Source: Streptomyces jumonjinensis (GTDB lineage: Bacteria; Actinomycetota; Actinomycetes; Streptomycetales; Streptomycetaceae). From it: a stretch of 64,000 nucleotides of DNA. The notes below the pieces were generated by a model that worked only from the letters and a program-made list of their open reading frames with translations, was not told the origin of the DNA and did no database searches. Every line of letters begins with the position of its first letter. Within the stretch, counting starts at the first letter, position 1. Location: assembly GCF_009600885.1 (NCBI RefSeq), contig NZ_VCLA01000145.1, forward strand, positions 2,910-66,909, written 5' to 3'. A program made the translations under genes and the position numbers. Below, piece after piece: positions 1 to 10,657 of this stretch.

Positions 1-506
1 GCGCCGATCGCGATCTGCCCGGCGTCGGCCTCCCCGACGCTGCCGCCGAGCCCGCCTCGTACCCCTTCGGGGGTGGCGGAAGCCGTCGCGCTCACGGCGG
101 CGGGCGCGCTGACGGCGGCGGTGGAGCTGATGGTGGGCGTCGAGCTCCCGCCCGCGATGGCGAGATTGAACGAGCCCCGCTGGCTACCACAGGTGAACTG
201 GACCGAGTACTGGGCGCCGGGCCGGGCGTCCGCGTACACCGTGGCCACGGACGAGGTGCCGGGACGGATGGTCACGGCTTCGAAGACGCCGGACGACGCG
301 GTCGCCGTGGTGTTGCACCCGCTCGCGGACAGGGAGACCCGCCCGCCCGGTGCGACGGTCGAGGGACTGGCGGTGAAGAGGGGCGTCGCCCTGCCCTCCG
401 CCTTGCCGTCCCCGCCGCCGGGCGCCGCCGTCGCGGCGGGGGCGGCGAGGGTGAGGGCGGTGGTGGCTGACAGCACGGCTGCGAATGCGGCACATATCGC
501 GCGCAT
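1..506 (-). CDS. Secreted Ser/Thr/Ala-rich protein, C-terminus outside window
   Basis: The gene reads leftward from ATG 506 and is cut by the window edge, so only the first 168 or so residues are visible. A Sec-type signal peptide fits residues 1 to about 28: a short basic start, a hydrophobic stretch, then AAPAATA before the mature part. The mature part has two cysteines in SGCNTT and FTCGSQ, which could form a disulfide, and a Ser/Thr/Ala-rich stretch followed by a Gly-rich GGLGGS motif. This layout is common in small streptomycete cell-surface proteins that end in a membrane helix or sorting signal, but that end is not visible here. No enzyme domain is recognised. A GGAA-type ribosome site sits just upstream of the ATG. 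Confidence 0.75.
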   Translation of the reverse strand, partial: MRAICAAFAAVLSATTALTLAAPAATAAPGGGDGKAEGRATPLFTASPSTVAPGGRVSLSASGCNTTATASSGVFEAVTIRPGTSSVATVYADARPGAQYSVQFTCGSQRGSFNLAIAGGSSTPTISSTAAVSAPAAVSATASATPEGVRGGLGGSVGEADAGQIAIG

Positions 507-879
507 GGTGATTTCCTCCGGGTTCCCCGAGGAGCAGCCGCGGAACAGTTTCCACACAAGGAAGTAAATGCCCCTCGATGACCGAAACGCTAAGAGCCCG
601 TCCGCGGCCCCGCGATCGCTGTCGGGCGAATGGGTCATCCGGCATACGCCGTGCGGAGGACGGCCGGGCGCGCTGTCCGGCGCATCCGGTATCCGGCGCA
701 CCCCGTACGGGAACCGATAGGGGGGTCCCTCCCCGGCGGATGTTCTCCGAGGCGGCTTCTCCTGGCGTCCCGAGAATTTTTCGGAGACGTTTGAACGCTC
801 CGCCGCATCCGGTCCGTATCCAGGGCCATGAACGGCGCGCCCCGGCGCCGCGAAGGTCCGACGGACAATTGGAGTGGAC
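507..879. other. Divergent intergenic region without a gene
   Basis: This is 373 bp between the divergent secreted-protein and lipoprotein genes. It holds short GC-rich near-repeats of the form CCGGCATACGCC / CCGGCGCATCC, which can pair locally. No ORF in it has Streptomyces-like codon bias in a frame separate from the shadows. It presumably carries both promoters, but no convincing -35/-10 pair was found. Confidence 0.5.
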
Positions 880-1869
880 ATGAACACCTGGCGGAACGCC
901 TCCCTCGCGGTGACCGCGGCGGCCGTGCTCGTACTGACGACGGCGTGCGGTCAGGAGAAGGGCGACGAGAGCTCCAAGGCGCAGCCGGCCGAGGCCGCGG
1001 GCCAGGCCCAGCCCGGAAACGGGGGGTACGGCTCCGACTCCGGTTCCGGCGCCCGGACGGCGGCCGAGCCCGCCGGCCAGCTCGCCGTATGGGAGAGCGA
1101 GGAGCTCGGCTCGGTCGTCACCGACAGCGCGGGCCTCACCCTCTACCGCTTCGACAACGACACCGCCTCGCCGCCCAAGGCGACCTGCGAGGGCGACTGC
1201 GCCAAGACCTGGCCCGTGGTCGCCGCGGGCGGCGCGTCGCCCGCACCGGGGGTCGACGCCGACCTGATCGGCGAGGTCACCCGGAGCGACGGCTCCAAGC
1301 AGCTGACCATCGCCGGCTGGCCGATGTACCGGTTCGCCAAGGACACCAAGCCCGGCGACGCCAAGGGCCAGGGCGTCGGCGGCACCTGGTTCGCCGCCGC
1401 ACCCGACGGCAAGAAGGCCGAGGCCGGCGCGGGCTCCGGTTCGGGTTCCGGCTCCGGTTCCGGCTCCGGTTCCGGTTCCGCGGACGACGCGGGCGGCGGG
1501 GAGGCCGGAGTCGGCCTGTCCACCCGCAAGGACCCCGAGCTCGGCGAGATCGTCATCGACAGGAACGGTATGACCGTCTACCGGTTCGTGAAGGACTCGG
1601 CCTGGCCCATGAAGACGGCCTGCACCGGTGAGTGCCTCAAGAAATGGCCGGTTGTCGCCCCTGTCGACAAGAATGACACCAAGGGAATCCTCAAGAAGGG
1701 CTATGTCACGTTCAGCCGGCCCGACGGCGTCAAGCAGCAGACCATCGACTGCTGGCCCCTCTACACCTTCGCCGGCGACAGCAAGCCGGGAGACGTCAAC
1801 GGACAAGGCGTCGGCGGCACTTGGTACGCGGTCAGCCCGCAGGGAAAGCTGGTCGGAGCGCCCGAGTAG
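880..1869 (+). CDS. Lipoprotein with two PF03640-type repeats
   Basis: A 329-residue exported lipoprotein. The N-terminus has a hydrophobic segment and the lipobox LTTAC, with Cys23 as the predicted lipidated residue. Two similar modules follow, each with a YRF..D motif, a CxGxC pair (CEGDC and CTGEC), KxWPVV and a final GVGGTW motif. This matches the secreted repeat family PF03640 (COG4315), whose function is unknown. A Gly-Ser linker at about residues 185-201 separates the modules. ATG 880 is preferred over GTG 874 because GGAG at 871-874 lies 5 nt upstream of it and overlaps the GTG. The stand-alone gene gives no operon clue. The Cys pairs suggest disulfides or metal binding, which is inference. 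Confidence 0.8.
   Translation: MNTWRNASLAVTAAAVLVLTTACGQEKGDESSKAQPAEAAGQAQPGNGGYGSDSGSGARTAAEPAGQLAVWESEELGSVVTDSAGLTLYRFDNDTASPPKATCEGDCAKTWPVVAAGGASPAPGVDADLIGEVTRSDGSKQLTIAGWPMYRFAKDTKPGDAKGQGVGGTWFAAAPDGKKAEAGAGSGSGSGSGSGSGSGSADDAGGGEAGVGLSTRKDPELGEIVIDRNGMTVYRFVKDSAWPMKTACTGECLKKWPVVAPVDKNDTKGILKKGYVTFSRPDGVKQQTIDCWPLYTFAGDSKPGDVNGQGVGGTWYAVSPQGKLVGAPE
1432..1480 (+). repeat. Hexanucleotide repeat encoding a (Gly-Ser)n linker
   Basis: An in-frame run of GGNTCN units codes for about eight consecutive Gly-Ser pairs between the two lipoprotein modules. Its length can change by slippage in 6-bp steps without breaking the frame. Confidence 0.85.
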
Positions 1870-2082
1870 CCCCCGCGCACCGACACCGGTCTCCGCCGTC
1901 CCGCCCCGCGCCGCTCCCGCGCGGCGGGCCGGTCGCCGCCCCGATATGTGACCAAGAACGGATCGTGAATTTCCGTTTGGGCTCGCTCAATTGGCGGCCG
2001 ATCAGTAGCCTCGGCTCGAACACTGGCCATGTGCATGGCCGGACTTCCCCTGGCCACTGTGGCGACTTGGTTGGAGAGATCG

Positions 2083-2895
2083 ATGGAGCGACCCGCCTGG
2101 GCCCCGCCCGGCATCGACATTTCGGTGCCGAGCGTGTCCCGAATGTACGACTTCTACCTGGGCGGCTCGCACAACTTCGAGATCGACCGTCAAGCCGCCC
2201 GCCGGGCGATGGAGTTCATGCCCGGACTGCCCAAGGTCATGCAGGCGAATCGGGCCTTCATGCGCCGGTCGGTGCGGTACGCGGCGGGCCAGGGCGTCAC
2301 CCAGTTCCTCGACGTCGGCTCCGGCATCCCGACCCATGGAAACGTCCATGAGGTCGCGCTGGCGGCCGACCCCGGCTCCCGGGTGCTGTACGTCGACCAC
2401 GACCCCGTCGCGGTCAACCACAGCCGGGCCGTGCTCGGTGAGGAGACCCGGGCGGGCGTCATCGCCGCCGACCTGCGAAGACCCCGCCAGATCCTGGAGA
2501 ACGCCGAGCTCGCCCGGCTGCTGGACCTGGCACAGCCGGTGGCGCTGCTGCTGTACTGCGTGCTCCACTTCGTCGAGGACGCGGACGACCCGTACGGCGC
2601 GGTGGCCGAACTGGGCGCGGCGCTCGCACCCGGAAGTCTGCTCGTCATCAACCACACGTCGTACGGCGGAATGCCGGTGCCCGAGGAGCAGGCGGCCGGC
2701 GCCGTTCAGGTCTACCGTGACATCCGCAATCCGCTGAGCATGCGCTCACGGGAACAGATAGCCAGGTTCTTCGAGGGGTACGAGATGGTCGAGCCCGGAC
2801 TGGTGTCACCGCCCGACTGGCGGCCCGACGCCTCCGCCGAGCAGGATGACCCATATGCCTTCACAGGCTTCGCCGGGGTGGGGCGCAAGGCGTGA
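2083..2895 (+). CDS. SAM-dependent methyltransferase, PF04672 family
   Basis: A 270-residue cytosolic protein. The start PSVSRMYDFYLGG followed by HNFEIDR, and the SAM-binding motif FLDVGSG at about residues 76-81, are typical of PF04672 (DUF574), a methyltransferase family greatly expanded in streptomycetes with substrates mostly unknown. The acidic residue in VLYVDHDP fits the second SAM motif. ATG 2083 is chosen because GGAGAG at 2073-2078 lies just upstream; the longer form from 2029 adds residues unlike the family. The stop overlaps the start of the next gene by one base (TGATG), so this gene and the c-di-GMP enzyme are probably translationally coupled. Confidence 0.85.
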   Translation: MERPAWAPPGIDISVPSVSRMYDFYLGGSHNFEIDRQAARRAMEFMPGLPKVMQANRAFMRRSVRYAAGQGVTQFLDVGSGIPTHGNVHEVALAADPGSRVLYVDHDPVAVNHSRAVLGEETRAGVIAADLRRPRQILENAELARLLDLAQPVALLLYCVLHFVEDADDPYGAVAELGAALAPGSLLVINHTSYGGMPVPEEQAAGAVQVYRDIRNPLSMRSREQIARFFEGYEMVEPGLVSPPDWRPDASAEQDDPYAFTGFAGVGRKA

Positions 2896-5069
2896 TGACG
2901 CCCCCGCAGGCGGTGGGTCCCCAGACGGACCCCGACGGTCTTGAGGACAGACTCCGCCGATTCGCGACCATCTGGAGCCGGGCCGTCTTCCCGGTGACGG
3001 CGACCTCGCTCACCCGCGCCGAAGTCGAGGAGCGTCTGCTGCCCCTGGCCCGGACGCTGAGCGAATCGCTGCACGCCCACCCCTTCGACCCCCACGCGGC
3101 CCAGCGGGTCGGGGCCGCGCTCATCGACGCGCACTGCACCGATCCGGAGGCGCTCAGCCGCACCCTCGGCGTCATCGACGCGTATCTCGTGCTCTACTGC
3201 GGCTCCGGCCCCGGGCAGCGGCCCGAACCGTCCGCGGAGGAGAGCCGCGCCCGCTGCGCCCGGCTCCAGCACGCGCTCGCCGCGGGCTTCGCCGGGGGGC
3301 TGCGCGAGCGCACCCTCGCCGAGCAGGAGGCCATCGCGCGCTCCACGCTCCAGGCCCGCTCCGACGCCGTCAACGCCCTGCACGCCACCGAGACCCGGCT
3401 GCGCGCCGTGTTCGAGGGAGCCGCGATCGGCATCGGGATCGCCGACCTCGAAGGCAATGTGCTGGAGGTCAATGAGACCCTGACCAGGATGTTCGGCGGC
3501 CTGGAGAACCATGTGCGGGGCAAGAAGGTCACCGAGTGGGCACACCCCGAGGACCGGCCCCATGTCTGGCAGCTGCACCGGGAGCTGATCCGGGGCGAAC
3601 GCGAGCACTTCCGGGTGGAGAAACCGTTCTTCCGCAATGACGGCACCGTGCTCTGGACCAATCTCACGGTCTCCCTGCTGCGGGACCCCGAGGGCAGGCC
3701 CCAGTACCAGCTGGCCCTCCTGGAGGACACCACCGAGCGCCGGCTGCTCAATCTGCGGCTCCGGTACGAGGCCACCCATGACGCCCTGACCGGACTCCCC
3801 AACCGGACGCTGTTCTTCGAGCGGCTGGAGAAGGCGCTCGCCAAGGGCGAGGGCTCCCGGTTCGGGCTCTGCTATCTGGATCTCGACGGGTTCAAGGCCA
3901 TCAACGACAGCCTCGGCCATGCCACCGGGGACCGGCTGCTGGTGGAGGTCGCCGACCGGCTCCAGAGCTGCGCCACCGCCCCCGGCGAGATGGTGGCCCG
4001 CCTCGGCGGCGACGAGTTCGTGGCGCTCACCACCGGGCCCGACACCCAGCACGAGGTCCATGAACTGGCCGCCCGGATCCTGGCGGCGCTCGCCGCGCCG
4101 ATCCGGGTGGACGGACGCGAGTTCTCCGTGCGCGGCTCCATCGGGATCGTCGAGGGCCCCGCGGGCGAGCGCACCCCGGCCGAGGTGCTGCGCAGCGCCG
4201 ACATCACCATGTACCGGGCCAAGTCGGCGGGCGGCAATCGCTGCGAGACCGCCGACCCCGAACTGGACGCCCGCGCCATCACCAGCCACGGACTGACCAC
4301 CGCGCTGCCCGCGGCGCTGGAGCGCGGTGAGTTCTTCATCGAGTACCAGCCCCTGGTGCACATGGACGACGGCAGCGTGCACGGCGCCGAGGCGCTGGTG
4401 CGCTGGTCCCATCCACAGCACGGGATACTGGGACCGGACCAGTTCATTCCGCTGGCCGAGCGCACCGGTCTGATCGTCCCGCTGGGCCGCTGGGTGCTCC
4501 AGGAGGCGGTACGCCAGGCGCGGTACTGGCAGGAGCATCACACCGAGGGCGGTCCGCTGCGGATCAATGTGAACCTCTCGCCCGCCCAGCTCCAGCATCC
4601 CGGCCTGGTCACCGACACCGTCGCGGTCCTGGAGCGCTCCGGCCTGGCGCCGGGCGTGCTCTGTCTGGAGGTCACCGAATCGGCGCTGATCGGGGCCGAT
4701 GAGACGCTGCTCCGGCCGCTGCGCCAACTCGCCGAGATGGGCGTGGACATCGCGCTGGACGACTTCGGCACCGGCTACTCGAACCTGGCGAATCTGCGCA
4801 GACTGCCGGTCAGCGTTCTGAAGCTGGACCGTTCCTTCACCCAGGGGATGCAGCAGCTGCCGGTCGATCCGGTCGATCTGAAGATCGTGGAGGGGATCGT
4901 CTCGCTGGCGCACAGCCTGGAGCTGGCGGTCACGGTGGAGGGGGTCGAGACGGGCGCGCAGGCGGACCGGCTGAGAGAGCTGGGCTGCGACACGGCCCAG
5001 GGCTGGTACTACGCCCGTCCGGGCCCGCCGGAGCTGCTGCACGCCCTCTCCCTGGCCGACGCGATCTGA
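2895..5069 (+). CDS. rmdA: PAS-GGDEF-EAL cyclic di-GMP enzyme, RmdA-like
   Basis: A 724-residue soluble protein. An N-terminal region of about 165 residues has no recognised domain. A PAS sensor domain (about 169-295), a GGDEF domain (about 296-455) and an EAL domain (about 470-715) follow. The diguanylate cyclase motif is intact, GGDEF at 371-375. The phosphodiesterase motifs are also intact: EAL at 499-501 and DDFGTGYSNL from 622. Both activities are therefore possible. The domain order and the nearby sdh genes match S. coelicolor RmdA (SCO0928), a c-di-GMP phosphodiesterase affecting development; that orthology is from memory. Translation starts at ATG 2895 or GTG 2892. No transmembrane helix is seen. 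Confidence 0.9.
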   Translation: MTPPQAVGPQTDPDGLEDRLRRFATIWSRAVFPVTATSLTRAEVEERLLPLARTLSESLHAHPFDPHAAQRVGAALIDAHCTDPEALSRTLGVIDAYLVLYCGSGPGQRPEPSAEESRARCARLQHALAAGFAGGLRERTLAEQEAIARSTLQARSDAVNALHATETRLRAVFEGAAIGIGIADLEGNVLEVNETLTRMFGGLENHVRGKKVTEWAHPEDRPHVWQLHRELIRGEREHFRVEKPFFRNDGTVLWTNLTVSLLRDPEGRPQYQLALLEDTTERRLLNLRLRYEATHDALTGLPNRTLFFERLEKALAKGEGSRFGLCYLDLDGFKAINDSLGHATGDRLLVEVADRLQSCATAPGEMVARLGGDEFVALTTGPDTQHEVHELAARILAALAAPIRVDGREFSVRGSIGIVEGPAGERTPAEVLRSADITMYRAKSAGGNRCETADPELDARAITSHGLTTALPAALERGEFFIEYQPLVHMDDGSVHGAEALVRWSHPQHGILGPDQFIPLAERTGLIVPLGRWVLQEAVRQARYWQEHHTEGGPLRINVNLSPAQLQHPGLVTDTVAVLERSGLAPGVLCLEVTESALIGADETLLRPLRQLAEMGVDIALDDFGTGYSNLANLRRLPVSVLKLDRSFTQGMQQLPVDPVDLKIVEGIVSLAHSLELAVTVEGVETGAQADRLRELGCDTAQGWYYARPGPPELLHALSLADAI

Positions 5070-5107
5070 CGGCCGGGCTTTCGGACCCCGGGGCATTCGG
5101 ACCCCGG

Positions 5108-5153
5108 GGCTCCGGCCCTCTGGACAGGACGTTCCGTCCAGAGGGCCGGAGCC
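5108..5153 (+). terminator. Strong hairpin after rmdA
   Basis: Arms 5108-5125 and 5136-5153 are perfectly complementary over 18 bp around a 10-nt loop. There is no T-run, which is usual for actinobacterial terminators. Confidence 0.8.
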
Positions 5154-5175
5154 CTCTCGGCATGATCGGCGGAGC

Positions 5176-5352
5176 CTAGGGAGTGTCTTCAAAGTAGCGT
5201 CGTCCGCCCGGAGGGCGGGTCTGGCGGGGTCTGGTGCGTGCATCGCAAGGCGGAGGAAGGAGCCACTGCGGAGCATTGGCGACTGACGACAACGCAGCGA
5301 GCGTGCGTGCCAGGGCACGGCAGACAGACGGGACTTTGAAGACACGACCTAG
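5176..5352. mobile_element. Miniature inverted-repeat element with CTAG ends
   Basis: A 177-bp non-coding element with about 20-bp terminal inverted repeats. The left end reads CTAGGGAGTGTCTTCAAAGT; the right end, inverted, reads CTAGGTCGTGTCTTCAAAGT, so 18 of 20 positions match. Both ends carry CTAG, which may be a target duplication. The interior has no ORF. Similar GTCTTCAAAGT-ended elements are scattered through streptomycete genomes and are presumably mobilised by an IS transposase in trans (family knowledge, from memory). The right end supplies the stop codon of the neighbouring gene. Confidence 0.75.
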
Positions 5353-5687
5353 TAGGGGCGGTCCAGCTTCTTGCTGGTGTTCGCCCCGATGACCTCGATT
5401 CCCTTGCTCCCGAAGAGGTCGTTCAGCGGGAGGGTCACCGTGTACGGCCCCAGCGCGGGCAGCCCGAAGCCGGAGAGATCGCCGAGCACCTCGATGCCCC
5501 AGTACTCCGGCTGTTCGATGTAGATGCGCGGGGAGAGCTGGACCCGCATGTTCAGAAAAGGCTTGGTGCCGCTGACGACCAGGACGTAGGAGTGGTCCCC
5601 GAAGGGGATGGGCACGATCTCCGCCACGTCGAAGTCGATGATCCGGATCGACTCCGGATTGGGCAGGCTGAGGAAATCCGCCGGCAT
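5349..5687 (-). CDS. Hypothetical protein, 112 aa, ending in a mobile element
   Basis: A 112-residue protein starting at ATG 5687, with AAGGGG about 8 nt upstream. Codon bias is normal. Alternating hydrophobic and polar segments suggest a compact mostly-beta cytosolic fold; there is no signal peptide or transmembrane helix. I do not recognise the family. The C-terminus is SKKLDRPY, and the TAG stop lies in the CTAG end of the adjacent 177-bp element. The protein may therefore be truncated, or the element may have inserted exactly at the stop. The longer upstream frame to 5900 has an untypical Arg/Pro-rich composition and is not used. Confidence 0.65.
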   Translation of the reverse strand: MPADFLSLPNPESIRIIDFDVAEIVPIPFGDHSYVLVVSGTKPFLNMRVQLSPRIYIEQPEYWGIEVLGDLSGFGLPALGPYTVTLPLNDLFGSKGIEVIGANTSKKLDRPY

Positions 5688-5896
5688 GGTGAGCCCCTTT
5701 CTCGGCCGATGCGCTTCCCTCCGGAAGACGCCGCAGAATGAACATCTCACGCCAAAAGCCGACAAATGGGGAAATTGACCGTGCGAGTCGGATGGGCGAG
5801 AAGGGCGAATCCGATGTCCGGGGCACGCCGGGCACCTCAGGCGAACCGGAGGCCGGCGCGGCGGCTCCCGCACCGGCTCCCGTAAGGCGCCGGCCG

Positions 5897-6781
5897 TCAC
5901 AGTGACCGTGACTCCAGCAGCACCCGCTGCAACTCCCGCGCCGCCCTCGGCGGCGCCACATCACTGCGGTGCGCCAGCGCGATCGTCCGCCGCAGCCCCG
6001 GCCCCGCCAGCGGAGTCACCCGGAACCCCGGACCCGCCCGGTCCGCGACCATGCTCGGGACCACCGCCATCCCCAGCCCCGCCCGGACGAACCCCAGGAC
6101 CGCGTCCATCTCGCCCCCCTCCACCGTGAAGCCCGGCTCGAACCCCGCCGCCCGGCACGCCGCGACCGTCAGCTCGCGCAGGTCGTAGCCGTGCCGGAAC
6201 ATCACCAGCGGCTGATCGCGCAGATCGGCGATCCGCACCGGCCGCCGCGGCGCCTTCCCGGCCGCGGCCGACACCACCACCAGATCCTCCTGGAGCAGCT
6301 CCACCGTCGTCAGCGCCGGCGACCCCGGCGGCAGCGGCAGCACGATCAGCGCCAGATCCAGCGCTCCGCGCGCCAGCTGCCGTACGAGATCGTGCGAGCC
6401 CCCCTCCTCGATCAGCAGCCGGATGCCCGGATGCCGGTCGTGGAAGACCCGCAGCACCTCGGGCAGCAGCCCCGTGCACAGACTCGGCGTCGCCCCCAGC
6501 CGCACCCGGCCGCGCCTCAGCTGCGCCAGCTCCTGCACTTCGAGCCGGGCGGTGTCCGCGTCCGCCAGAATCCGGCGGGCCAGCGGCAGCAGCGCCGCCC
6601 CCGCCTCGGTGAGCCCGATATTGCCGCGCGCCCGGCTGAAGAGCTCCGCCCCGAGCTCGCTCTCCAGCGCCCGGATCTGCTGCGAGAGCGAGGGCTGGGA
6701 GACATGGACCCGCTCGGCGGCGCGGGTGAAGTGCCGGGTCTCGGCGACCGCCACAAAGTACAGAAGCTGTTGGAACTGCAT
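5897..6781 (-). CDS. LysR-family transcriptional regulator
   Basis: A 294-residue DNA-binding regulator. An N-terminal winged helix-turn-helix (about residues 1-60, core FTRAAERVHVSQPSLS) is followed by a LysR-type effector-binding domain of two alpha/beta lobes. Length and layout are standard. It is divergent from sdhC with 93 bp between start codons. A T-N11-A dyad in that gap is the likely binding site, so it probably controls itself and sdhCAB. The effector is unknown; a TCA-cycle acid is a plausible guess only. Confidence 0.9.
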   Translation of the reverse strand: MQFQQLLYFVAVAETRHFTRAAERVHVSQPSLSQQIRALESELGAELFSRARGNIGLTEAGAALLPLARRILADADTARLEVQELAQLRRGRVRLGATPSLCTGLLPEVLRVFHDRHPGIRLLIEEGGSHDLVRQLARGALDLALIVLPLPPGSPALTTVELLQEDLVVVSAAAGKAPRRPVRIADLRDQPLVMFRHGYDLRELTVAACRAAGFEPGFTVEGGEMDAVLGFVRAGLGMAVVPSMVADRAGPGFRVTPLAGPGLRRTIALAHRSDVAPPRAARELQRVLLESRSL

Positions 6782-6801
6782 ACGGCCACCCTAGATCCAC
6801 G

Positions 6802-6816
6802 ATAGGCGTAGCCTAT
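6802..6816. promoter_or_regulatory. LysR-type operator (T-N11-A dyad)
   Basis: ATAGGCGTAGCCTAT is a perfect 15-bp dyad with the T-N11-A spacing typical of LysR regulators. It lies between the divergent lysR and sdhC starts. Confidence 0.6.
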
Positions 6817-6874
6817 GGAGATCAGCCAGATCATGTCTTGGACCTCTTGAACCATCCGGACCTACGGTTCCCCC

Positions 6875-7594
6875 ATGGCTCTGGCAACGCGGACGCGGCA
6901 GCGGGGGACGGACCGAAAACCGTCGCCCCAGCGCACTTTCTGGGGATCGACCGTCGGCAAGAAGGCCGTCATGGCCGTGAGCGGCCTGCTGATGCTCGGC
7001 TATCTCGTCGCCCATGTGATGGGCAACCTCAAGGTCTTCTTCGGACCGCGGGAGTTCAACGAGTACGGTCACTGGCTGCGGACCATGGGCGCACCCGTCC
7101 TGCACGAGGAGTGGGCCCTGTGGATCGTCCGCCTCGTGCTGCTCGCCACCGTGGCGGCGCACGCGGTCTCCGCGTACCAGCTCAGCAGGCGCGACATCAA
7201 GGCCCGCCCGGTCGCCTACGCGCACAAGCGCCGGCGCGCGAGCTACGCCACGCGCACCATGCGCTGGGGCGGCGTGATCATCGCGCTCTTCATCGTCTGG
7301 CACATCCTCGATCTGACGACGCTGACCGTCAACGAGAACGCCCAGCCGGGCCACCCCTACGAGAACGTCGTCGCCACCTTCTCCACCTGGTACGGCAACG
7401 TCGTCTACATCACCGCGATGCTCGCCGTGGGACTCCATGTCCGCCATGGCTTCTGGAGCGCCGCCCAGACCCTCGGCGCGGGCAGCGCCTCCCGCGACCG
7501 CGCCCTCAAGGCCGTCGCAAGCGGCCTCGCGCTGGTGCTGACCGCGGGATTCATCGCCGTGCCCGTCGCCGTCATGACCGGAGTGGTGAGCTGA
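6875..7594 (+). CDS. sdhC: Succinate dehydrogenase cytochrome b subunit
   Basis: A 239-residue integral membrane protein that anchors succinate dehydrogenase and passes electrons to menaquinone through haem b. It matches the actinobacterial cytochrome b558-type SdhC: five hydrophobic segments with candidate haem-ligand histidines in VAHVMGN, IVWHILD and GLHVRHG. It is followed after one base by sdhA, and sdhA overlaps sdhB, so the three form one operon. No clear ribosome site precedes ATG 6875; translation from a very short or leaderless transcript is possible. Confidence 0.9.
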   Translation: MALATRTRQRGTDRKPSPQRTFWGSTVGKKAVMAVSGLLMLGYLVAHVMGNLKVFFGPREFNEYGHWLRTMGAPVLHEEWALWIVRLVLLATVAAHAVSAYQLSRRDIKARPVAYAHKRRRASYATRTMRWGGVIIALFIVWHILDLTTLTVNENAQPGHPYENVVATFSTWYGNVVYITAMLAVGLHVRHGFWSAAQTLGAGSASRDRALKAVASGLALVLTAGFIAVPVAVMTGVVS

Positions 7595-7595
7595 T

Positions 7596-9538
<1,943 letters not shown>

Positions 9539-9542
<4 letters not shown>

Positions 9543-10285
9543 AACTCAAACTGCGCGTCTGGCGTCAGCGCGACGCCGCCGCGACCGGCGAGATGGCCGC
9601 CTACGAGGTCGACGGCGTCTCCGAGGACATGTCCTTCCTGGAGATGCTCGACACCCTCAACGAGGAACTGCTGCTGCGCGGCGAGGACCCCATCGCCTTC
9701 GACCACGACTGCCGCGAGGGCATCTGCGGCGCGTGCGGCCTGGTCATCAACGGCGACGCCCACGGGCCCGAGCGCACCACTGCCTGCCAGCTCCATATGC
9801 GCTCCTTCCGCGACGGCGACACCATCGACGTCGAGCCCTGGCGTGCCGCCGCCTTCCCCGTGATCAAGGACCTGGTCGTCGACCGGTCCGCGTTCGACCG
9901 GATCATCCAGGCCGGCGGCTATGTCTCCGCCCCGACCGGAGCCGCCCCCGAGGCGCATGCCACGCCCGTGCCCAAACCGGACGCCGACTTCGCGTTCGAG
10001 CACGCCGAGTGCATCGGCTGCGGAGCCTGCGTCGCGGCCTGCCCGAACGGCTCGGCGATGCTCTTCACCTCGGCGAAGGTCAACCATCTCAATGTGCTGC
10101 CGCAGGGCGTGCCCGAGCGTGAGACCCGGGTGCTCGACATGGTGGCGACGATGGACGCCGAGGGCTTCGGCGGCTGCACCCTGGCCGGTGAGTGCGCGAC
10201 GGCCTGCCCCAAGGGCATTCCGCTGCCGTCCATCGCGGCCATGAACAAGGAGTGGCTGCGGGCAAACCGCAAGGTCAAGCGGTAG
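9539..10285 (+). CDS. sdhB: Succinate dehydrogenase iron-sulfur subunit
   Basis: A 248-residue electron-transfer subunit linking SdhA to SdhC. Cys58, Cys63, Cys66 and Cys83 fit the [2Fe-2S] ferredoxin domain. Cys158/161/164/168 ([12 protein letters not shown]) and Cys213/219/223 fit the remaining two clusters. All ligands are present. It overlaps sdhA by 4 nt and ends the operon just before a hairpin. Confidence 0.95.
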
Positions 10286-10309
10286 TCGGCGGAGACTGGG
10301 GCCGCTGAC
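10285..10309 (+). terminator. Hairpin after sdhB
   Basis: GTCGGCGG (10285-10292) pairs with CCGCTGAC (10302-10309), eight pairs with one G-T, starting at the sdhB stop codon. Confidence 0.5.
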
Positions 10310-10657
10310 GCCCCGGATTTAGGAACCGGCCAATAGGGTGTATCGGGCAAGTGGTTGCGTAGATTTTCAGACATGTTTGCGCCATGATCACTGCGTAGCG
10401 AGACGCCATGGATTCCGCAAGATCTTCACATGAGAGGCACATGAACGGCTGAATCTCCTCTTCTGGAGCCTCTGGGGCACCCGCGCGGAGCAAGATCCAT
10501 GGCGACGGCCTTCGCGCGGCCCATCAGGAATGTCCAGATGACAGCCAACCGAAATGACCCCCCTACTACGGGTCATCACTGTCCGTGTAGGCATGGGCGA
10601 GGCGGCCCCATCCGATCCGGGAGCCGCCTCCCGCCATCCTTCTGGGGGTTATCAGTC
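10310..10657. promoter_or_regulatory. Leader region of the melC operon with a hairpin
   Basis: A 348-bp gap that is less GC-rich than its flanks and carries no convincing gene. A hairpin at 10599-10630 (GAGGCGGC paired with GCCGCCTC) lies just upstream of the GGGGG ribosome site of melC1, where it could affect translation. The melC promoter is presumably here. Confidence 0.4.

Noticed and set aside
2712-5345. Minus-strand ORF of 877 codons opposite rmdA
   Set aside because: It is the antisense shadow of the GGDEF-EAL gene, rich in Arg/Gly/Gln with no domain, and third-position GC favours the plus strand.
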